From contig JALHRD010000010.1 in the NCBI GenBank assembly GCA_022841625.1, positions 91,853 through 155,852 of the forward strand: a DNA stretch of 64,000 nucleotides. The letters run 5' to 3'. Under the pieces are notes generated by a model. It did no database searches. It worked only from the letters and a program-made list of their open reading frames with translations, and was not told the origin of the DNA. Source of the DNA: Xanthobacteraceae bacterium (GTDB lineage: Bacteria; Pseudomonadota; Alphaproteobacteria; Rhizobiales; Xanthobacteraceae). The position numbers were made by a program, and so were the translations under genes. Shown piece by piece: positions 9,091 to 17,852 of this stretch; positions within the stretch are counted from its first letter, which is position 1; each line of letters begins with the position of its first letter.

Positions 9091-9405
9091 CTAAGCCTGA
9101 ACCCACTCAACATGCGCCTTGATTGCCTGGCGCGCGTCATCGATCCAGCCATGCGGCCGGGCTTTTTCGATCATCGCGCCGAACGCCTGCTGCCAAGCCG
9201 CGTCCTGCGCGACATCGGGCCGAGCGCGCAGCGCCGATTCCGAAATCCAGGCGGTATCGGCGTCAACCAATTCGGCGGTGCCCGCGAGCGCGCGGCGGAC
9301 GGCATCAAGCTCTTCACGCTCGCCCGCGACCACCAATTTGAAGGCGCGGAAATTGTCGCGATCTTCCAGCGCAATGCCACGATCCGCCGTCAGTTTGACG
9401 AACAT
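9091..9405 (-). CDS. Conserved hypothetical protein, 104 aa
   Basis: A small acidic soluble protein (starting MFVKLTADRGIALEDRDNFRAFKL) with no motif I can assign. A very strong Shine-Dalgarno sequence (AGGAGGA) stands a few bases before its ATG, and the gene begins nine bases after the WD40 gene stop on the same strand, so the two are almost certainly translated from one message. Tryptophans near the C-terminus (KAHVEWVQA) and the lack of a signal peptide suggest a cytoplasmic partner of the WD40 protein. Confidence 0.75.
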   Translation of the reverse strand: MFVKLTADRGIALEDRDNFRAFKLVVAGEREELDAVRRALAGTAELVDADTAWISESALRARPDVAQDAAWQQAFGAMIEKARPHGWIDDARQAIKAHVEWVQA

Positions 9406-9414
9406 CCGCTCCTC

Positions 9415-10422
9415 CTATGCGAGATCGAGAATACCGGCTTCGCCGCTCTCGGTCCCGAACGCCAGGAGCTTGCCGCTTGCGCTCCATGCCAGCGCCGTAA
9501 CCGGTGCATCGCCGGGGCGCTTTGCCAGGACTTCCGCGCCATCGTCGGTTCTGACCAGCAGCACGAGTCCGTCGGCGAACCCAGCCGCCACCACGCCCTG
9601 TTTGGGATGACAGGCGACGACTTCGACCTGATTCTCGGATGGCGCGCGCAACTGCGGCTGCTTCCCCATCGGGCCATCCTTGCCATGAAACGGCCAGATC
9701 ACGATCTGGTTGGACCCCGAGGTCGCCAGCCATTTGCCGTCGGCCGTCCACGACAGCGAACGCACGCGCGCGGCGTAGCCTGACATCCGCATGTCCTTGC
9801 GGTCATCAAGCCGCCAAGCGTGCAGCATCGACTCCTGCATCGCAGTCACCACGAATCGGCCATCCGGACTGAACTTGACGCCAAGATGCGAGCCCTTCCA
9901 TTCCAGCCTATCGGGATCGGCTTTGGCGTTGGGAAACCACAGCGTAGCGCCATTGTAATGCGCGATCGCCAGCCGCACGCCCTTTGGCGCAAATGCCAGC
10001 CCGCCGACCGTCGAGACAGCCTCAATGGATTTCTCCGCGCCTTTACCACTGCGGACGAAAGCCTGCTTGCCCGCGGACCAGGCGACCACCCCGCCCGGGC
10101 CAACCGCCACATGATCGATCCAGCGCCGTTTGATGTCGCTGGCAATGATCTCGCTTTCGCCGTCGGCGAGCGTTGCGACGACCTTGCCATCGTCCCCGCC
10201 GGTGACGACGCGCGCGCCATCGCTCGCTGTTGACAGGATCGCACCGCCATGCACCGCGAGGCGCCGCGGCTCGCCGTCGCGCGCAGCAAACAGCAGCGCT
10301 TCCTCGCCGAGAACCAAGACCGCGGTTTCCTTGAGAAACCGGATATCGACCACCGGCGCTCCGGCCAGCACCGGTCGCGCGCGATCGACGATCGATGGAA
10401 CACTGTTGCGATCGACGCCCAT
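9415..10422 (-). CDS. WD40 repeat protein
   Basis: A 335-residue protein made of WD40-like repeats of about 40 residues: for example GAILSTASDGARVVTGGDDGKVVATL, LEWKGSHLGVKFSPDGRFVVTAMQES, VRSLSWTADGKWLATSGSNQIVIW and VTALAWSASGKLLAFGTESG. It should fold as a single cytoplasmic beta-propeller scaffold, since there is no signal peptide or membrane helix. The following 104-residue gene is coupled to it. Similar WD40 proteins in rhizobia are often found beside CobW-type GTPases, but none is seen here, so the partner remains unknown. Confidence 0.85.
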   Translation of the reverse strand: MGVDRNSVPSIVDRARPVLAGAPVVDIRFLKETAVLVLGEEALLFAARDGEPRRLAVHGGAILSTASDGARVVTGGDDGKVVATLADGESEIIASDIKRRWIDHVAVGPGGVVAWSAGKQAFVRSGKGAEKSIEAVSTVGGLAFAPKGVRLAIAHYNGATLWFPNAKADPDRLEWKGSHLGVKFSPDGRFVVTAMQESMLHAWRLDDRKDMRMSGYAARVRSLSWTADGKWLATSGSNQIVIWPFHGKDGPMGKQPQLRAPSENQVEVVACHPKQGVVAAGFADGLVLLVRTDDGAEVLAKRPGDAPVTALAWSASGKLLAFGTESGEAGILDLA

Positions 10423-10498
10423 GGATTATCGCGCTCGTGTGACGGCCGCAGTGCCGCGTGAGCCCTATGCGGAACGGTGCGCCCGGGGACAAGAGGGC

Positions 10499-11707
10499 TT
10501 ACGGAATCTTCTTCACCGGCTTGGGGGAGAGATTGAACAGCCGCGCCGCATTTGCGCCCAGGATATTGCGCTTGGCCTGTTCCTTGAGGAACGGCAGGTC
10601 GTAAATGATGCTTGGCAGGTCGAAGTCCCAGTGTGGGTAGTCCGACGACCAGACCAATTGCGTCTCGGCATTGATCATCTTGAAGGTCGCCTCCAGTACC
10701 GATAGATCGTCCGGGACTTCCATCGGCTGCGTCGAATAATACATCTCGCGCATATATTCGCTCGGCTTGCGCTTAAGCTGCGGACAATCGGACGTGCGCA
10801 TCATGTAAGTGTGGTCGAGCCGCTGCATCAGGCAATAGGCCCAGGTGAGACCCGACTCGATCCACATGGTCTTGAGCTTGGGGAAACGCTCGGGCAGGCC
10901 GTTCACGACCCAATTGGTCATATGAATCATGTTGAACCACATGAAGCCGAGCGAATGCACCGAAATGAATCGGTTGGTGGTGGCGAGCCCGCGATCGTCC
11001 CAGCTATAGGCGGCGTGGAATGAGATCGGCTTGCCCATCTCTTGCAGCAACGCGTAAGTTTTCATGTAGGCATTGTCGTGCACCGGCTTGTAGCGCGGCG
11101 CCGTGACCATGAATCCCACTACGCCCTTCTTGTCGCCGAAATCGCGCACCGTGCGATAGGTCCATTCCGGATCGTTGAACGGCAGATAGAGCATCGAAAC
11201 GATGCGCGGCTCCTGCGCCAAAATCCGCTCGCACAGCCAAGCATTATAGGCGCGGCACAGCGCGACCTCGATCTCGACCTGGGGATGCAAGCCGAGGAAC
11301 AGCATCGGCGTCGGGAACAGGCAGGAATAGTCGACGCCCATGGCGTCCATCCATTCCAGCGTCATGTCGATGTCGCGGTGCTTGGTGCCTTTGGCCTTAT
11401 AGTGGTGCCGGCCGGCATGGCGGGTCATGCGGCCCCCGATGCTCTGGTAGCCGACCTGATTGTTGAGGAAGCCGGAGCGGCCGGCGCGGCGCATGGAGTC
11501 CATCGCCTCCATTTTGATGACCGGGCTCTCGATATAGGAGAACACGTCCTTATAGGACTCGCTCTCATAGTGGTGCGCGTCCACGTCGACAATCAGGAAG
11601 TCCTGGTAGTTGCGCTGCCGCGCCTGCTGGTTAGCGTGCTCGAGCGCCTTGGTCTCGGTGTATTGCTCGGGATTCAGCTGGCGGACTTCGTTTCGAAGCA
11701 TGTCCAT
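10499..11707 (-). CDS. Amidohydrolase family protein (ACMSD-like TIM barrel)
   Basis: A 402-residue metal-dependent amidohydrolase related to aminocarboxymuconate-semialdehyde decarboxylase. The metal-binding opening is DVDAHHYE, the mid-barrel histidine is in KPISFHAAY, a second in SLGFMWFNMIHMTN, and the catalytic aspartate lies in WSSDYPHWDFD. Such enzymes decarboxylate or hydrolyse aromatic or dienoic acids in the cytoplasm. The start is set by GAGGA a few bases upstream. A Rieske ferredoxin-like gene precedes it by 33 bases on the same strand, which suggests an oxygenase-linked pathway. The substrate is not predictable. Confidence 0.85.
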   Translation of the reverse strand: MDMLRNEVRQLNPEQYTETKALEHANQQARQRNYQDFLIVDVDAHHYESESYKDVFSYIESPVIKMEAMDSMRRAGRSGFLNNQVGYQSIGGRMTRHAGRHHYKAKGTKHRDIDMTLEWMDAMGVDYSCLFPTPMLFLGLHPQVEIEVALCRAYNAWLCERILAQEPRIVSMLYLPFNDPEWTYRTVRDFGDKKGVVGFMVTAPRYKPVHDNAYMKTYALLQEMGKPISFHAAYSWDDRGLATTNRFISVHSLGFMWFNMIHMTNWVVNGLPERFPKLKTMWIESGLTWAYCLMQRLDHTYMMRTSDCPQLKRKPSEYMREMYYSTQPMEVPDDLSVLEATFKMINAETQLVWSSDYPHWDFDLPSIIYDLPFLKEQAKRNILGANAARLFNLSPKPVKKIP

Positions 11708-11740
11708 GAAGTTGTCCTCGCCTGATTTTTCGGGACGCGT

Positions 11741-12103
11741 TCAGATGACGACGAAAACGTCGTCGCCGCGCTTGACCACGTTGTACTTGCGAAGCTTCAG
11801 CTTGCGATCGCCGACACATTCACCGGTTTTGAGATCGTATTCGTAGCCGTGCCAAGGGCAGGCGAAGTGCACGCTATCGCCAAAGTCCTGCCGCTCGTAC
11901 GTTTTGTCGGCGTTAAGTACGTCCACCACATTATTGACCAGGATGCCTTCGCAGGCCGGTCCGCCAGCGTGGACACAGTAGTTCGAATAGGCGTAATAGG
12001 CGCCGTCCTTGAAGAACACGCCGACCTCGTGCTGGCCGGAGATGACGATGCGGCGATCTCCGTCCTTGAGCTCGGACACCTTAGCGACAAAACACTCTGG
12101 CAT
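11741..12103 (-). CDS. Rieske [2Fe-2S] domain protein
   Basis: A 120-residue stand-alone Rieske protein. The two cluster-binding boxes are CVHAG (Cys-x-His) around residue 43 and CPWHG (Cys-x2-His) around residue 82, with the order and spacing of Rieske-type ferredoxins and NirD-like proteins. It probably delivers electrons to an oxygenase. GGGAG precedes the ATG by nine bases. It is transcribed first in a two-gene unit with the ACMSD-like amidohydrolase. No oxygenase alpha subunit is present nearby, so the electron acceptor must be encoded elsewhere or be the amidohydrolase system itself. Confidence 0.9.
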   Translation of the reverse strand: MPECFVAKVSELKDGDRRIVISGQHEVGVFFKDGAYYAYSNYCVHAGGPACEGILVNNVVDVLNADKTYERQDFGDSVHFACPWHGYEYDLKTGECVGDRKLKLRKYNVVKRGDDVFVVI

Positions 12104-12223
12104 GCTTGGGGCTCCCTTCGACCAATTCTATAGCATCCCAAATCGAGCGTCGTCAGCCCCATCCCGATTGACTACTATGCACACCGGCATGGCCGGCCAC
12201 CGGCCCAAAAAAGGGAAGTATCC

Positions 12224-13180
12224 ATGACCACCGTCGTCACTGGCGCAGGCCTGATCGGCACCGCCTTTGCCCAAAATGCCCTCGCGCGCGGCGAAAAGGT
12301 CGTGTTCGTCGACCCCGAGCCGCGGGCCGACTTTCTCAAGCTCAAGCTCGGTGAAACCGGCTATGCCCTGGCCCGCTATGACGTGCGCGATCTGCCGGCC
12401 CTGGTCGCAACCATCAAGGAGCACGGCGCCACCACGGTCGTCCACACCGCCGGCCTGATCGGCAGCCGCGTCCAGCAATCGCTCAATGCCGGCTTCGACA
12501 TCAATCTTGGCGGCACCCGCAATGTCGCAGAAGCCGTGCGCCTCACCGGCGTCCGCCGCTTGGTGCATATTTCGACCTTCGGCGTCTATGACCGCCGCCG
12601 CGAAGCCGGCAACGCGCCGGTCGCCGAGGACTTTGTGCGTGGCGGCGCGCGCGCCTATGGCGCGTTCAAGGCGGCCAAGGAACTGATCCTCGAAGCCTAT
12701 GCCGATGCCTATAAGTTTGAGGTGATCATGCTGCGGCCGGCCAATGTGTTCGGTCTGGGCCATTTCTGGTCGGGTTCGAGCGGCGGCCAGAAAATGCAGA
12801 AGCTGATCGAGGCCGGCCTCGACGGCGCCACCGCCCGCATTCCTTCCGCCGAAACCATGGCCAATGAATACATCTATGCCAAGGATGTCGGCCATGCGGT
12901 CGACGCGGCCGCGACCGCCAAGCGACCGCCACAGATCCACTTTAACATCGGCAATGGCTACGTCTCCTCGTTCGACGATGTGCTCAAGGCGGTGCGCGCG
13001 CTATGTCCAAACGTGCGCTACGAGGTCGAGGCCGGCGAGCCGCCACATTCCAAGACCGCGCCGCTCGACATCTCCGCGGCAAAACGGCATCTCGGCTGGG
13101 AGCCGCGTTTCACGCTACAGTCCGCGTTCGAGGATTATCTCAAGGACTTGAGGACGGCGCGCGCGGCCGCGCGAGCCTGA
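12224..13180 (+). CDS. NAD-dependent epimerase/dehydratase family protein
   Basis: A 318-residue extended short-chain dehydrogenase. The Rossmann motif is TGAGLIGTAFA near the N-terminus, the catalytic serine-tyrosine-lysine set is represented by HISTFGVYD and RAYGAFKAAKE (Tyr-x3-Lys), and LRPANVFG is the usual later motif. Members interconvert nucleotide sugars or reduce ketones. It is divergent from the Rieske-amidohydrolase pair (120 bases between starts) and followed by a Bug receptor gene, so it probably belongs to the same catabolic neighbourhood rather than to envelope sugar synthesis. Confidence 0.85.
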   Translation: MTTVVTGAGLIGTAFAQNALARGEKVVFVDPEPRADFLKLKLGETGYALARYDVRDLPALVATIKEHGATTVVHTAGLIGSRVQQSLNAGFDINLGGTRNVAEAVRLTGVRRLVHISTFGVYDRRREAGNAPVAEDFVRGGARAYGAFKAAKELILEAYADAYKFEVIMLRPANVFGLGHFWSGSSGGQKMQKLIEAGLDGATARIPSAETMANEYIYAKDVGHAVDAAATAKRPPQIHFNIGNGYVSSFDDVLKAVRALCPNVRYEVEAGEPPHSKTAPLDISAAKRHLGWEPRFTLQSAFEDYLKDLRTARAAARA

Positions 13181-13205
13181 CCGAACCGCCATGCGGAGCG
13201 CATTC

Positions 13206-14180
13206 ATGCTGAAGGTCATACGGTTTACATTGCTCGCGGTCGCGCTTGTTGCCGTTGCCGCCACGGCGCAGGCGCAGCCCTATCCATCGAAGCCGATCAA
13301 AATCGTGGTCTCGACCACTCCGGGCGGCATCACCGATATTCTGGCGCGCTTTCTCGGCGCCCACATCACCGCCAAAACCGGACAGTCCGTGGTGATCGAC
13401 AACCGCGCCGGCGGCAGCGGCAACATCGCCATGAGCGAGGTGTCGCGCGCGACCCCCGACGGCTATACGCTCGGCTTCGCCAACACCGGCAATATCGTCA
13501 TCAATCCGTATCTGTTCAGCAAGCTCAACTACGATCCGCTCAACGATCTCATCCCGGTTGGCCCGGTGGGAACGGTGCCGCTATTTCTAACCGTCAACGC
13601 CAATCGCGTTCCGGCCAAAACCCTGCAAGAGTTCATCGCCTACGCCAAGGCCAATCTCGACAAGGTCAGTTATGCTGGCGCCGGCGCCGGCACGACACCG
13701 GACCTCGCGCAGAGCGAATTCGCCCGCCGCTCCGGACTCAAACTTGTGGTTGTTCCACATCGCGGCACCGGTCCGGCGACCCAGGCCGTTATTGTGGGCG
13801 ACGTGCAGGTTACCTTCGTATCGATGGGACCGCACATCGAACTTGTCCGCAAGGGCGTGCTGCGGGTGCTGGCGGCGGCAACGCCGCAACGGATGCCCTA
13901 CGTTCCAGAGGTGCCGACATTTTCCGAACTAGGCTTCCCGGACTTCACGGCGCAGACCTGGTTCGCGCTGTTTGCACCACGCGGCACGCCGCGAGAGATC
14001 CTCGATCAACTCAACGTCTACACCCGTGGCGTCCAAGAGGATGCCGAGACGAGCCGCCGGCTTGCCGCCACCTTTGTCGATCCGCTGCCGTTGACGCAAG
14101 GCGCGTTCGCCGCCCTGGTCAAGTCCGACGCAGTAAAGTGGGAGCGCATTGTCCGGGAGAGCGGCGCCAAGCTCGATTGA
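13206..14180 (+). CDS. Bug-type TTT substrate-binding protein
   Basis: A 324-residue Bug receptor: signal peptide MLKVIRFTLLAVALVAVAATAQAQ, then PYPSKPIKIVVSTTPGGITDILARF, GGSGNIAMSEVSRATPDGYTL, and the C-terminal FAPRGTPREILDQLN. These proteins capture small carboxylates or related solutes in the periplasm. An ATG at 13206 with GGAG eight bases upstream was preferred over 13191. It lies 25 bases after the epimerase stop, in the same transcription unit. No permease genes accompany it. Confidence 0.9.
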   Translation: MLKVIRFTLLAVALVAVAATAQAQPYPSKPIKIVVSTTPGGITDILARFLGAHITAKTGQSVVIDNRAGGSGNIAMSEVSRATPDGYTLGFANTGNIVINPYLFSKLNYDPLNDLIPVGPVGTVPLFLTVNANRVPAKTLQEFIAYAKANLDKVSYAGAGAGTTPDLAQSEFARRSGLKLVVVPHRGTGPATQAVIVGDVQVTFVSMGPHIELVRKGVLRVLAAATPQRMPYVPEVPTFSELGFPDFTAQTWFALFAPRGTPREILDQLNVYTRGVQEDAETSRRLAATFVDPLPLTQGAFAALVKSDAVKWERIVRESGAKLD

Positions 14181-14186
14181 ACGCCG

Positions 14187-15041
14187 CTACTGTTTGCCGT
14201 CGGACGGCCGCAGCCATTGGATGGACTGCACCCGCTTCATCAGATCTTGGTCGATATGGGGCAGGATGGTCTTGGCAAATGCCCGGCGGACCTGATGAAA
14301 TTCGCGCGTGCAGGATTCCGCCCGCGACTTCGGCAGAATATTTTGATCAACAAACTCCTTGAACGCTTCGGGCTCGCCGCCATAGGCGAGGCAGAGATAG
14401 TTGAAGAACCGCTGCGCTGGCGCGCCGTGCTCGGCGGCGAATTCAGTGCGAGTCCGGGGATTTTTAGCGCTGAGATAGGTGAACGCAGCCCCCTTGATGG
14501 TGGTGCGCGCAACGTCCTTGCCGAACTGCAACATTAGAAACGCCGACAATTGATCGGCGCCATCCTCTTCGCGTCCGAACACCGGAATGTTCAGCATGTC
14601 GAACAGTGCGTGGCCGAGCTCATGGAAAATAGCGTCGATGAACCCGCCGATAATCACCTCGTCGCGGGTATAGCCTTGCGGAGTGGGCTTGTTCGGCGCG
14701 ATCGCTTCAAGGTTCTCATAGAATTCGTAGCAAAGATTGATCGCCCATTCTGCCGGCACATAGAAAGCGTTGACCTGGCCACACGACTTGGTCCGTACGC
14801 GCAACACGCGAGGCAGCTTGAGCGGCGACAGGAACATGCTGAGATCTTCAAGCACCTGCCGCTTCTTCAAGCGCTCCATGGTCGCCTGCGACCGCTGCAA
14901 GCGCGGATCGATATAGTCAATGATCACCCGGCTGTTAGCCGCGAGTTCCGGCGGACGCGACTGAGCCAAGGTCAGTGACGATTGCAGCATCAAGCAAGCG
15001 GCTGCGACAATGAGCACCGCGGCTATCCGGCTAATACGCAT
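14187..15041 (-). CDS. DUF4344 putative metallopeptidase with intact HELGH motif
   Basis: A secreted protein of 284 residues. After a signal peptide (ending SSLTLAQ) comes the DUF4344 domain, with HELGH at 140-144 as a zinc-binding HExxH and downstream acidic residues in FGREEDGADQLSAF as possible third ligands. Cysteines 87, 104 and others are shared with the neighbouring paralog and could form disulfides. The ATG at 15041 begins a clean signal peptide; the open frame runs 23 codons further. It is the downstream member of a tandem pair, separated from the other by 65 bases. Substrate and role are unknown. Confidence 0.8.
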   Translation of the reverse strand: MRISRIAAVLIVAAACLMLQSSLTLAQSRPPELAANSRVIIDYIDPRLQRSQATMERLKKRQVLEDLSMFLSPLKLPRVLRVRTKSCGQVNAFYVPAEWAINLCYEFYENLEAIAPNKPTPQGYTRDEVIIGGFIDAIFHELGHALFDMLNIPVFGREEDGADQLSAFLMLQFGKDVARTTIKGAAFTYLSAKNPRTRTEFAAEHGAPAQRFFNYLCLAYGGEPEAFKEFVDQNILPKSRAESCTREFHQVRRAFAKTILPHIDQDLMKRVQSIQWLRPSDGKQ

Positions 15042-15106
15042 CCGCGCCCCTAATATGTCCAGGTTAAACCAATCGCACCGGGTCATTGTCATGTTCGCGG
15101 CCCCGC

Positions 15107-16051
15107 TCATTTTGGTTCATCCAGCATCAGCCAGGTCGCCGCTTGAACCCGTTTGAGCAATTGCTGATCGACATGCGGCAGCACCGTCTTGGCGAACGCC
15201 AGCCGCAAGGCATAGAACTCGTTGGTGCAGCGTTGCGCGCGCCGCTCCGGCAGCATCTTCTGGTCGATCAGAAACTTAAAAGACGCCGGATCGGCGCCGA
15301 AGGCGATGCAAAGATAGTTGTAGAAACGCTGCGCCTCCGGCGATTGTTCGCTGGCGAAATCGGTCTCCGACCAGGCCCGGTCGGAGGCGTCGAAGAACCA
15401 CGAAGCGCCGACGATGACTTTGAGCGCGACGTCCCTTCCGAATTGCACCATGATGAAGCCGGCAAGTTTATCGGCGGCGTCGGATTCACGGCCCCAAACC
15501 GGAATCTCCAAAACGTCGAACACCGCGATCGCGACTTCGTGCAGCACAGCCTGCACAAACGCGCCCACCATCATCATCTCACGCGGCAGCCCGTCGGGCG
15601 GCTGATTGCGCGGCGCGGTCTGATCGACCTTCGCGATATATTCGTAGCAGATCGTGACGGCGCCACCCGGCTGATACGGTCGGCGCTCGGCATTGCATTG
15701 ATCGATCTGGACCAGGAGCTTGCGCGGCAGCTTGAGCGGCGAAAGAAACAGCCGCAATTGTTCAAGCGCTTGCCGCCGCATCAGCCGCTCGCGGATCGGC
15801 AGAAACTGCGGATCCTTGGGCTCGTTATAGGCGACATCGACCAGGAAATTGCCCCAATCGCCGTCCGGCAAGGCGGGCGCCGCAGCGGTCTCACTTCCCG
15901 ACGGGCGGAACACCTTGCCCGGCGCCGGCTTGCCGGCCTCGGGTCCGCCCGGCTTGGACGGACCGAATGTCGGCTGGGCCTGAAGCGGCGCGGCCCATAG
16001 CGTGGCTGCAATCAGCGCCAAAGCCAGCGCCAGTCGGGTGATACCATTCAT
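15107..16051 (-). CDS. DUF4344 paralog with degenerate zinc motif (HEVAI)
   Basis: A 314-residue secreted paralog of the adjacent DUF4344 protein; both share QALEQLRLFLSPLKLPR, a CYEY/CYEF box, and FGRDVALKVI/FGKDVARTTI. At the position of HELGH this copy reads HEVAI (171-175), so the second zinc-binding histidine is missing while His and Glu remain. It also carries a proline- and glycine-rich linker (residues 27-65) between the signal peptide and the domain. It is probably a non-catalytic partner or regulator of its neighbour, but an altered metal site cannot be excluded. The start at 16051 gives a signal peptide. Confidence 0.78.
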   Translation of the reverse strand: MNGITRLALALALIAATLWAAPLQAQPTFGPSKPGGPEAGKPAPGKVFRPSGSETAAAPALPDGDWGNFLVDVAYNEPKDPQFLPIRERLMRRQALEQLRLFLSPLKLPRKLLVQIDQCNAERRPYQPGGAVTICYEYIAKVDQTAPRNQPPDGLPREMMMVGAFVQAVLHEVAIAVFDVLEIPVWGRESDAADKLAGFIMVQFGRDVALKVIVGASWFFDASDRAWSETDFASEQSPEAQRFYNYLCIAFGADPASFKFLIDQKMLPERRAQRCTNEFYALRLAFAKTVLPHVDQQLLKRVQAATWLMLDEPK

Positions 16052-16269
16052 CAACGGGCTTCCTAATTGGTACGAAGGACAGGGACCCACGCCCATCGAA
16101 GGCCACGCTCCCAACGACGCGCCGGACGTTCCGCTGAATATTAGCGCCGGGGAGCGCCAACTCACAATATGCGCCGCAACCGGCGGCCAAGAATTGCGGT
16201 AACCGTGATATCGACGCGGATGGCCGATCCGGCGCTTTGGGCTATAATCTCTAGACGGAGACATCTGTT

Positions 16270-17820
16270 GTGAACATCCTCGACAAGCCGATCGCCGCCA
16301 CCGCCGGCATTGACCTCAACCGCTTTCGCCTGCGCCGCTTTATCGACGAACTCCCCGCCGATGAACTTGAGGTGCGCGCCGGCCCGACCGACCTCGCCGA
16401 CGTGGCACAGGCGTTGGAGGGCAATCCGCGCGCAGTCTTGTTCGCGGCGGCCGGCCCGGAACAGCAACAATTGGTCGGCAGCGTTACCGGTACCCGCTCG
16501 CGCATTGCGCGCGCCTTTGGGGTGACGCCCGGCAAACTCCTGGGCGAAATTCAAAGCCGTCTGCGCAACAAGCCCGAGATCGTCGAGATCGCGCGCAGCG
16601 AGGCTCCGGCGCAACAGATCATCCTGACCGGCGCCGCCGCCGACTTGACCGCCCTTCCCGTCCACCTCCAGCATGGCGCCGATGGCGCGCCCTATATTTC
16701 CTCGTCGACCGATTTCGTCGTCGACCCGAAAACCGGCTGGACCAATATCGGCATCCGCCGCCTGATGCTGCGCGGCCGCACCGAAGCCGGCGTCGATCTC
16801 AACTCGCCAAGCGACCTGCGGGCGCTGTACGAAGCGAATGCCGCCGCCGGCCAGCTGACGCCAGTTGCCTTTGTGGTTGGATCACATCCGATCGATCATC
16901 TCGCGGCGGTGATGCGGCTGCCGAGCGATGACCTCGCCTTGATGTCGTCGCTGCGCGGCACCCCACTGCCGGTGGTGAAATGCATCACCAACGACATCCG
17001 GGTTCCCGCCGACGCCGAATGGGTGCTTGAGGGCACGATCGATCCGCGCGGCCATATCGAGCCGGAAGGCCCCTATGGCGAATTCTTGGGCTATTACGGC
17101 GCGGTCAAACGCAATCCGGTGTTCCACCTGACCGCCATCACCCACCGCCAGGATGCGCTATTCCAGACTTCGACCATCGGCGGAAAGTCGCTGTCATACA
17201 CCGACACTGCGCAACTCAACGGCGTGCGCACCGAGGCGATGGTCTGGCGCGCCTTGGAAACCGCGGTGCGCGAGCCGGTGGCGGTCTATGCCACCACCTC
17301 AAGCGGCGGCATGTACACATTGCGGGTCGCGATCCGCCAGCGCGTGCCGGGCGAAGCGCGCAATGCCATTGCGGCGTGCTTTGGCGCACTCACCAATGTG
17401 AAGCATGTGTTTGTGGTCGATCCCGACATCGACATTTTCTCCGATGCGGAGATGGACTGGGCGTTCGCCACCCGTTTCCAGGCCGACCGCGACTTGATGG
17501 TGATGACCAATATGCGTGCGGTCCCGATCGATCCGTCGCTGATGGGCAGCCGCACCGGCGCCAAGGCCGGCTTCGATCTGACCTGGCCGCCCGGTGTCGC
17601 GAACAAGCTCGAATTTCAAGTACCGGCGCCGCCGACATATCAGGGCAAGCGCTTTGATTCGATCGAAGCCGCGCTCGCCGACGGGCCGAAATTCTTCGAG
17701 GAGTTGATGAGCGCCGTCGGCAGCCGCGATGGACGTGACGTCGTCCGCATCCTGGAAGACCTAAAAGCCCAGACCGCCGTCGAACGCGACGCCGAGGGGC
17801 GCTACTTCATCAAGAAATGA
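16270..17820 (+). CDS. UbiD family decarboxylase (prenylated-FMN dependent type)
   Basis: A 516-residue UbiD-like enzyme. Family landmarks are DLTALPVHLQHGADGAPYISSS, TGWTNIGIRRLMLRGR, EGTIDPRGHIEPEGPYGEFLGYYG (containing the catalytic glutamates and metal/prFMN region) and DPDIDIFSDAEMDWAFATRFQ. These cytosolic enzymes reversibly decarboxylate unsaturated or aromatic acids. The GTG start at 16270 has GGAG about ten bases upstream. It heads a unit followed by an ABC importer, whose substrate is probably its own. The UbiX flavin prenyltransferase is not in the window. Confidence 0.9.
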   Translation: MNILDKPIAATAGIDLNRFRLRRFIDELPADELEVRAGPTDLADVAQALEGNPRAVLFAAAGPEQQQLVGSVTGTRSRIARAFGVTPGKLLGEIQSRLRNKPEIVEIARSEAPAQQIILTGAAADLTALPVHLQHGADGAPYISSSTDFVVDPKTGWTNIGIRRLMLRGRTEAGVDLNSPSDLRALYEANAAAGQLTPVAFVVGSHPIDHLAAVMRLPSDDLALMSSLRGTPLPVVKCITNDIRVPADAEWVLEGTIDPRGHIEPEGPYGEFLGYYGAVKRNPVFHLTAITHRQDALFQTSTIGGKSLSYTDTAQLNGVRTEAMVWRALETAVREPVAVYATTSSGGMYTLRVAIRQRVPGEARNAIAACFGALTNVKHVFVVDPDIDIFSDAEMDWAFATRFQADRDLMVMTNMRAVPIDPSLMGSRTGAKAGFDLTWPPGVANKLEFQVPAPPTYQGKRFDSIEAALADGPKFFEELMSAVGSRDGRDVVRILEDLKAQTAVERDAEGRYFIKK

Positions 17821-17852
17821 CGCGGCGGTGTCCGCAAGAGAAGGAAACAATC

